Assembly (NCBI RefSeq): GCF_964340395.1
Contig: NC_135549.1
Location: 14,034,842 to 14,098,841 of the forward strand
DNA: 64,000 nt
Direction: 5' to 3'
Source of the DNA: Glandiceps talaboti
Taxonomy: Eukaryota > Hemichordata > Enteropneusta > Spengelidae
The notes below the pieces were generated by a model. It was not told the origin of the DNA. It did not search any database and was given only the letters and a program-made list of their open reading frames with translations. Positions 56,091 to 64,000 of this stretch are shown one piece after another (positions within the stretch are counted from its first letter, which is position 1; each line of letters opens with the position of its first letter). A program made the translations under genes and the position numbers.

Positions 56091-56756
56091 GATATACGGA
56101 GAAGGTTTATTTTTTGTACAACTTCATTTAGTAGGACATTAACCATTTCTATCTTCAGTTTCAATGAATTAATCCATTTCTACTACCCAAACTCAGAGAG
56201 AAATTGTTCTTTTCTAGAATGAAGTTACTTTAAATGATGAACTAGTCCCTTGTTAAACAGTTCAACTAAGATAAAAATAGCAAGTTCAAACACTTCCCAT
56301 GGTGATAAATCTGTCACGCTGTAAAACAGTCTATTCTAGACATGCTGTCGTGCATGGAGTAAACTACTTCTATTGTATTGCAGCTAGGTAATAAGGCTGA
56401 CTTATTTATGAGGCCACAAATCTCCACTCTCCACAGACAGCTATATTTTCAAAAGTAGAAATTATCCATCAAACCACTAATTACTTTATCAGAGGGTTAT
56501 TCAACTGCTAGATTATATCTTTCTAGCCACTAATTACTTGATCACACAGAGTCCAAACTCATCTTAAGAGTCTATTACTCATACCACACAAAGTGTTGAA
56601 TTCATCAAGTAAAAGATGAAATAATTTCATAAGTTGACTCGACCAACACATCACATTTCTCCACCACTGTACATGCGACATTTCACACACAAACATGAAG
56701 GAAGATATTTTCATTTTCAGTTTTGAAGAGTGAAATACAACCCATAACATAACATC

Positions 56757-56962
56757 AAAGTAAAACATTTTCTGTATGTACCACAATCTTTTTATAGCAA
56801 TCAAACCAAGTGTAAAAGTATACTGTTTCATTTGCTAGTTGACAACACTAGAAAGGCCACATGCTAGGCTTGTAAATAAACCAATTGAAACAATATACTT
56901 TTACACTAGATACGATTGCTATAAATGAGTGTAGCACATACAGAAAGTGCTTTACTTCAGTA
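56757..56962. mobile_element. Foldback element with arms of about 80 bp
   Basis: The left arm (56757-56835) contains TTTCTGTATGTACCACA, TTATAGCAATC and GTGTAAAAGTATACTGTTTC. The right arm (56879-56962) is its imperfect reverse complement, with a spacer of about 45 bp. Non-coding. Confidence 0.65.
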
Positions 56963-57136
56963 TTACTTGTTGTTGTAGAATTTCACAGAACAACACCTAG
57001 ACAGGCAAGGTTTATGAAACAAAATCTAAGTTGTTTTCTTTTTTTTTTAAAGTTGTGAAACTCTTGTGATATTAATACCATACCTTGTTCTTCCATGGAA
57101 ACTCAACAATATGAAATGCAAAACACATGCACACGC

Positions 57137-57323
<187 letters not shown>

Positions 57324-57989
57324 GCCAATTTTCTGACCAAAGACTCAAAAGAAAGAGACTGAAACAATATTTCCAGGACCACAAGATTTTGTTCAATTTA
57401 GAAATGTATTTTGCATCTGGAGTTTCAAAAATATTTGAGATACACATCATTTTTAACGAATCAAAATGATACTTCTTCCAATCTGTAGATTTGAGGTCAT
57501 CTAAATTGAGGCTACATCCTATATTCACTGCTTGCTCACAAGAATTGAAAATAAATTTGGAAGCTAACAGCGGGAAGGCACTTGTTACAACATACAAGTA
57601 TTTGACAGTCTATGCAAATCTATTTATTACACACCTTGGACAAGGACATCAACCTATCACAATAGATCATATGATGTCATACTAAGACCAAAAATTCACC
57701 TCAATAGAGAAAAGTGGGGAATGGGCTGCCGTCAAATACTGGACAAACTTCATTCATTCAAAGCAATTTAGTTTTGCTTATTTCCTTGGCTAATTTAACA
57801 ACATTCATCAATAATCAATATGTTATTAGCAAAATATTAAGATCAACATCATCAATATAACATGTATCAATTAATAAGCGACAGCTCGTGTAATAAACTC
57901 TTCATTTCATAACTCCCCTAAGAATACTTGAGAAAATGTTGACTCACTTTTATAATGGGTTTCATCAACAGAGTGACAGCCTACAAGAA

Positions 57990-59160
57990 GCATACTTGAG
58001 TGTTGCACAACTAGAAGGGTTTTCATACACTGGTACAGATACATATACACATATCGTGCTGAACATTTCAACCATATATCAATGTTACACTGCTAAAAGG
58101 GGCCGTCATAAAGATATAGTAATACATACAATGCTGGACACTTGAGCCATACGTCAATGTTACAGAGTTAGAGAGAGTCTCATACATATAAAATATGTAG
58201 TGCTAGACACTTGAGCCATTCGTCAATGTTACAGAGTTAGAGAGAGTCTCATACATATAAAATATGTAGTGCTAGACACTTGAGCCATTCGTCAATGTTA
58301 CAGAGTTAGAGAGAGTCTCAAACATATAAAATATGTAGTGATGGACACTTGAGCCATTCGTCAATGTTACAGAGTTAGAGAGAGTCTCATACATATAAAA
58401 TATGTAGTGATGGACACTTGAGCCATTCATCAATGTTACATAGTTAGAGAGGGTCTCATACATATAAAATATGTAGTGATGGACACTTGAGCCATTCGTC
58501 AATGTTACAGAGTTAGAGAGAGTCTCATACATATAAAATATGTAGTGCTGGACACTTGAGCCATTCGTCAATGTTACAGAGTTAGAGAGAGTCTCATACA
58601 TATCTAGTGCTGGACACTTGAGCCATTCGTCAATGTTACAGAGTTAGAGAGAGTCTCAAACATATAAAATATGTAGTGCTGGACACTTGAACCATACTTC
58701 AGAGGCACGCGCAGCTAGAAGGGGCTGTCGTACAGATAATACACACAGTTCTGGACACTTGAGCCATACTTCAGAGGCACACTCAGCTAGAAGGGCGCTG
58801 TCGTACAGATAATACACACAGTTCTGGACACTTGAGCCATACATAAATGTTAGAGAGCTTAATAGAGACTCAGAGGTTCTCATATAGATAATATATGTAG
58901 TGCTGGACACTTGAACCATACTTCAGAGGCCCACTCAGCTAAAATGGTTCTCATACAGATAACACAAGTAGTGATGGACACTTGAACAATACTTCAGAGG
59001 CACACTCAGCTAAAATGGATCTCATACAGATAACACAAGTAGTGATGGACACTTGAACAATACTTCAGAGGCACACTCAGCTACATGGAGAAAGGATCCT
59101 ATACAGATAATATGCATGTAGTGCTGGACATTTGAAACATACTTCTATTAAGGCACACTC
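57990..59160. repeat. 69-bp minisatellite with a near-identical core and decayed flanks
   Basis: The core at 58133-58680 has about 8 units starting GACACTTGAGCCATTCGTCA with TAGAGAGAGTCTCATACATA. Both sides (57990-58130 and 58690-59160) hold older units sharing GACACTTGA(G/A)CCATAC and AGAGGCAC(A/G)C. As 69 is a multiple of three, long open frames on the minus strand (58272-58919) are artefacts. Confidence 0.9.
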
Positions 59161-62100
59161 AGCTACAGAAGGGGTCTCACACAGAAAATACACATGTAGT
59201 GAAGAGTTCTGTTGCACAGCTTCTATGGCACATGAGCTGTGAGGTTGGTCAAGTTCAGTATCAGAGGATGTCTCTTACACAAAAAGACATAGAGCTGGAC
59301 ACTTGAGCCACATTTCCATACGATTTATTTGTAGCCAGCCATTATTACATTACTTCAAAACTATGACAAGGAAAGTTACAACCGCAGCTTTAGAGAAGAA
59401 GAATCTCTTTACAAAAATAAGCGTGTACCCTGTTTACAAATATATATTGCCTGTTTAAATATACTGGTAGTTTGTGACTTTCAAATACCTTTGCTTGAAG
59501 AGCAGGCACCTCTAGACATCACATACAATATGCATGTACATGTACATCACTGAAACCATACGGTGAGCTCAACAAGGGTGAAATTGCCAGCACTATCAGA
59601 TGAACAGTTGATGAAAACTTGCACTCAAGCTATACAAACTGCCTTCCTCATCTGTCAGTATGACAGTAATCAATCACAAACCATATGGGAAGTGAATGTT
59701 GTATCTACTATCTTTGAGACAAGCATTGTCAGTTTAACTTTTATAATCATTTTGCTGCTTTGTTTTGTTATACTGTTTCCTGATAAAGCATATTTGCAAT
59801 CAATCTATTCACCATGTCAAAAAATATCACCCATCCTGATTTTTCTTACATTTTTTAATAAATGTGAAAATCTTACAAAATCAAACCTATCAACTTACTT
59901 ACCCCAAGTCCTGATATCGTTACATACAGAAATATATCATGTCTTGATATTTTTCATAATTTACCTTTTATTTCACCATATGTATCATACTATAAAACTT
60001 ATATTTCTTGATTTATAATATTATTGAATGAGAATGCTAAGCCATTTTACATGCATGAGACACAATAACATGAATATTCCTGTCAACATATTACCTTCAA
60101 ACCATTAGCAAATTCCTTCTTTTTGCTTCCACTATTAAAGTAAAACTTCACCCTATGACATACAGTTTTATATCTCTGCTGAGTAATACAGGTATATATA
60201 CTAGTTATCTGTGAGTCCAGCTTACAGACAGAGTAAGGCATGACTGTATGCTGACATTGACCAGTCTACACCGGCTTCAAAATAGAATCAAAATAATGAG
60301 CCTGATCCTAACACACCAGCATGGTGCTTGGTATGCCATTAATGAATAATATCAAGTGCCGTGGTCAAATATTAGCGATCAAGTAACTACTAGTATCTAT
60401 TTATTTCACATTTCTTACAACAATAATTCCCACTTGGATGACCAAGAATGTCAAAATCTGATCTTTTCACAAATTTCAAACATCCCTCCTTTCATGTGAG
60501 TATATGCCACCATATATTGGAATATGCTTTCCAGTATACTCTAGATAAGGAGGGGCATACGGACTCAGCATTTGAAATTATGAAAATGTCCAATGTCATA
60601 ACTCTGGTTATCAGAATGGGGACTATTATAGTCAAAGAGATGTCAAATGAGTAAACAATCAATCATTTGCTAATATTTGACTGCTGGACCTATTAATTCT
60701 ATGATATTAGGCAGTGCTAGGGTAGGTTATGATTCGGTGTACAGCTTTTTTGCAGGACGGAGAAGAAATGGGGCATTGTCACACTCCAATATTCTGTCAG
60801 CAAGCAGGACTAGTAATCTATATGTTGCCACCTACAGTTTACCAGTATCATTCGTTACTGTCTTGTAAACCAATCACACGGTATCTTGTTTTGTGTTATA
60901 CCGCAGGGATATAATGTAGCTTTATTGAGTTAAACTATTGATAAACTTTGTTGGTTCTTCTGTATTGCATGGGAGCTGTCAAGTAAACAGTACATTGTAT
61001 TTCACTTGACAAATACTTCCCTGAAATTCAAGTGCTTGGTACAGTTTGTATGTACATGTTGAATGGCAAATGTGGGTACATTTTGGAGCATGTGGTACAG
61101 TATCTGCAATAATTGTAACATTTGTTGTGATTTTAAGGTTGTTTTTTCTGTTTTGTGCTATTTTTCTTTCGAATGTTCAACTGGAAGCAAATGCTACAAT
61201 TCCTGTAATGTTAATGCAAATAGACAAGATCACAATGAAAAGTTGCTACTTTTGCCAATTTTGAACATTTTGAACCTCTGAACATTTCGTGGGTCCTGAA
61301 GGCTACGTAATTAATGTCGGAGCTAAAAAATGTCTGAGTTTTTGGCAGATACGGTGTAATTTAGCAGCACCCAACTTAGCGATTCAGATCTGAATCGCTT
61401 CTGTCTATTTGCATTTACATTTAGAATTGTAGCGTTTGCTTCCAATTAAACATCTGAATGAAAAAAAAGCACAAAAACCCTCAAAACCACAACAAACACT
61501 ACAATTACTACAACTAGTGGTACTGGTAACAGATGTGTTCTCCATTTTTATAATATAACAAAGGTGTTATTTTTAATAGCCCTCTTGTCATTTCTGAATA
61601 TCTGATGAATAACAATGAAAATTGCTCTCAGAAACCATTTCATCTTGTACCAAAAACGATATCAAAACAACTACCAGATAGCCTCTACCTGGTATTACCA
61701 GTCTCTCGTGAGAATATTATGAAGATTCTGTAAATATTTTAGTGGAAAACGCAACACTTCCAGAGAAAATGTGCTCAAAGTAACAAAATGTTTGTATTTA
61801 TAAAGAAGTAGGTTGTTGCCTTCGGTATATACTGGCTTCATTATTGTTTTCTTATATTCATGATGCTTTTAAGCTATACTGCTTTTTTATTAGTGTAGCC
61901 ATGGCAACCAGCATTCGTCAGATATGCAAGAATTGTAAACACAAAAAATCAAACTCATGTAGACATTAACATTAACTATAACATTACATATTGGTGCTGT
62001 ATATGAACCAGTTATGAAACGAATTAATTTTCTACTTTGCACAGGTCACATCCAATCTCTCACTTAACATAATCAAACATTTATTTTTCATCTAATGAAA

Positions 62101-62364
62101 TAATAATTGGGAATAATTCACCCTAATCAAATAAGCTTGTGGATTTACAGTTTTAACATAGTCATAAAACTTAAACTGTGCTGACACAAATGTACTCCTG
62201 TATCAAAAAACAAAGATATAAATTCATTTGGTATCAAATTCTTGCTGATTTGCCAAACAAATGTGTTTACTCAGACAGAGTCTACAACTGTACAATTTCC
62301 ATTTTTAATCTAATAGTTTAATGTCAAAGTTAATATTGACCTGGTCACATTTGTCACTTTCTCA
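59161..62364. other. Gene-poor region before the LINE tail
   Basis: Holds the foldback at 61110-61507 and an RFX-type palindrome at 61895-61908. A 151-codon frame at 59563-60018 starts with GTG, becomes hydrophobic and AT-driven, and has no recognised domain. Confidence 0.5.
61110..61507. mobile_element. About 400-bp foldback element with arms of about 110 bp
   Basis: The left arm starts TAATTGTAACATTTGTTGTG and ends near GCAAATAGACAAG (61227). The right arm at 61397-61507 is its imperfect reverse complement (CTGTCTATTTGCATTTACAT to ACTACAATTA). The middle holds the palindrome GATTCAGATCTGAATC. The overlapping short ORFs are a consequence of the repeat. Confidence 0.65.
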
Positions 62365-62911
62365 GTAAAAGCACTTGTCAGCAACTGATTCAAGCCGTCC
62401 TTTCTTCCAAACTCGATTATAGCAATGCACTTCTTTACGGACTACCATATGAACACATCAAACCATTACAACATGCACAGAACACAGCAGCTAGGATCAT
62501 CACACTGGTAAAGAAACGTCAACATATTACACCAATACTAAAGGAACTGCACTGGTTGCCGGTACAATACAGAATTGATTACAATGTTCTCCTGACCACC
62601 TATAAAATATCGCATGGTCTTTCACCGCCTTACTTATCGGACACTCTCCGTGAGAAGCCTAACCTCCACACACCTCGGTCATCGAACAAATATTTACTGT
62701 TTGAACCCAATTGCAAACTTAATTCCTTTGGTGGCCGTGCTTTCTCTTGTGCCACACCACGTCTTTGGAACAAATTGCCACTGGAGCTTTGACAGACACC
62801 CACAGTCAATGCCTTCAGGAAGAACCTTAAAGCATACTTGTTCGTGAAAGTTAACTGTACAGCGCCTCTGAACTCTACTTCGTATTGGATACAGGCACTC
62901 TATAAAATTTC

Positions 62912-62995
<84 letters not shown>

Positions 62996-62997
62996 AA
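62365..62997 (+). mobile_element. CR1-like LINE 3' end with (GATT)n tail, degenerate
   Basis: One frame reads CQQLIQAVLSSKLDYSNALL, then LHWLPVQYRIDYNVLLTTYK, YLSDTL and PRLWNKLPLEL: the characteristic end of the CR1/L2-type reverse-transcriptase ORF. A TGA follows at the place where related elements have an arginine codon, and the frame then continues with NAFRKNLKAYLF, so the stop is probably a decayed CGA. The 3' end runs into about 85 bp of GATT repeats (62913-62997), a tail type found in this group. Only the last part of the element is present. Confidence 0.85.
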
Positions 62998-63548
62998 TAT
63001 TGATAGTTTACCATCAAATAATTATGTCTTTGAATTATTTATTTATTCATTATTAATTATTTATTATAGTTGCAACTGAGAGTTATGTAAGAATCAGATG
63101 ACGATGGGTAAAATAATCTAGGTACATGGATAGGAAACTGAAACGCACAGAAAACCATGAATATCTCTTACAGTAGTACCACCCTGACGGTGCTCACAAA
63201 ATGTCGGCAAAATTTTGGGATTCGCTCCAAAGAAATATTTTGACTGAGTAGAAATTTCATTACAAAGTATGAACCTAGAGTCCCATAAAACATTCCTTCT
63301 CATATATCTTGTCATTTTAATTTTAATTTTTCAACAATAAAGTTCACCCATGATAAATTTCAATTGAATAAAATTGTCAAAAAGTTCCCATTGATTTGCT
63401 ATTTGTTGCTATAAATTTATACAAAACATATTTCAAGAATGATCTTAACCTTTCGGGGAAGTGAAATTATATTCTATTTCATATCTACACATCACACGTG
63501 TCACCTGTCATGTCATATTTGTCCTATTACAAAATGCTATCAGTAAGG

Positions 63549-63847
63549 ATCAAGACTGAACTCTGTGATTCCTACTCTGCTAGACTTAAAGCCCTTGCAA
63601 TCTATGGATCGAGACTGAACTCTTGTGATTTCCTACCCTGCTCAACGTAAAGCCCTTGCAATCTACGGATCGAGACTTAACTCTATGATTTCCTACCCTG
63701 CTCAACTTAAAGCCCTTGCAATCTATGGATCGAGACTTAACTCTATGATTTCCTACCCTGCTCAACGCAAAGCCCTTGCAATCTATGGATCGAGACTTAA
63801 CTCTATGATTTCCTACCCTGCTCAACTTCAAGCCCTTGCAATCTATA
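63549..63847. repeat. 60-bp minisatellite, 5 units
   Basis: Units begin at 63549, 63607, 63668, 63728 and 63788 with GATCGAGACTTAACTCTATG; the last three are 60 bp exactly. Open frames on both strands follow from the period. Confidence 0.9.
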
Positions 63848-64000
63848 GAATACCAATACCTAAGTCTTCAGTGAGCACAAACACAGATTGAACCCCTGAC
63901 TATAAAATTCATACCACAGCAGGGTTTTTTTCACATATTTCATCCCATATTACTGAAACCGTCACCTCAAATAATCATAGCTAAAGAATACCGATCAAAC

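Noticed and set aside
58272-58919. Frames of 109 and 87 codons on the minus strand
   Set aside because: Produced by the 69-bp minisatellite; no independent coding evidence.
59563-60018. 151-codon frame
   Set aside because: Starts with GTG and turns into hydrophobic sequence expected from AT-rich DNA; no domain recognised.
61046-61281. Two overlapping 72-codon frames
   Set aside because: They lie largely on the left arm of a foldback repeat and show no conserved motif.

Overview
This is eukaryotic nuclear DNA from an AT-rich, intron-rich animal genome. Both large protein genes are split by many introns with GT..AG borders, a spliceosomal U2 snRNA gene is present, and non-coding DNA dominates. 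The DNAJC2 protein reads very like vertebrate DNAJC2. That fact and the style of the dispersed repeats (for example a GTCCGTCCGTCC-bearing repeat) suggest an invertebrate deuterostome such as a hemichordate or amphioxus. The species assignment is inference and weak.

Layout. (1) 1849-10141, minus strand: an ADP-ribosylglycohydrolase (DraG/ARH family) gene of 8 coding exons, 631 aa, with a long acidic disordered C-terminal tail. (2) 13813-19704, minus strand: a tandem paralogue of 7 coding exons, 355 aa, with introns at the same positions and phases but no tail. (3) 19705-21520: the intergenic region between this gene and the divergently transcribed DNAJC2. (4) 21521-35779, plus strand: a complete DNAJC2 (MPP11/zuotin) gene of 16 coding exons, 652 aa, with a J domain, a charged coiled-coil region and two SANT domains. 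(5) 37580-37767, minus strand: a U2 snRNA gene with a 3' box and an upstream octamer. (6) 38850-64000: about 25 kb in which I find no convincing protein gene. It holds minisatellites, microsatellites, foldback elements and a CR1-like LINE tail.

The genes do not form one pathway. The two hydrolases are a duplicated pair predicted to remove ADP-ribose from proteins or small molecules. DNAJC2 is a ribosome-associated Hsp70 co-chaperone and chromatin factor. U2 is a housekeeping spliceosomal RNA.

The most unusual structure is in DNAJC2 intron 5. A 38-bp minisatellite of 61 units begins exactly at the exon 5/intron 5 junction, and almost every unit carries a copy of the 5' splice donor. The spacing from the first to the last unit is exactly 60 x 38 bp, so there is no net insertion or deletion. 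Other notable features are an in-frame 69-bp duplication in DNAJC2 exon 1, a roughly 710-bp transposon-like element with opposed arrays of a 17-bp iteron, an 8-bp-TSD foldback element nested inside another foldback repeat, and many more non-autonomous DNA-transposon-like foldbacks. All coordinates and splice sites were read by eye; no database search was run.
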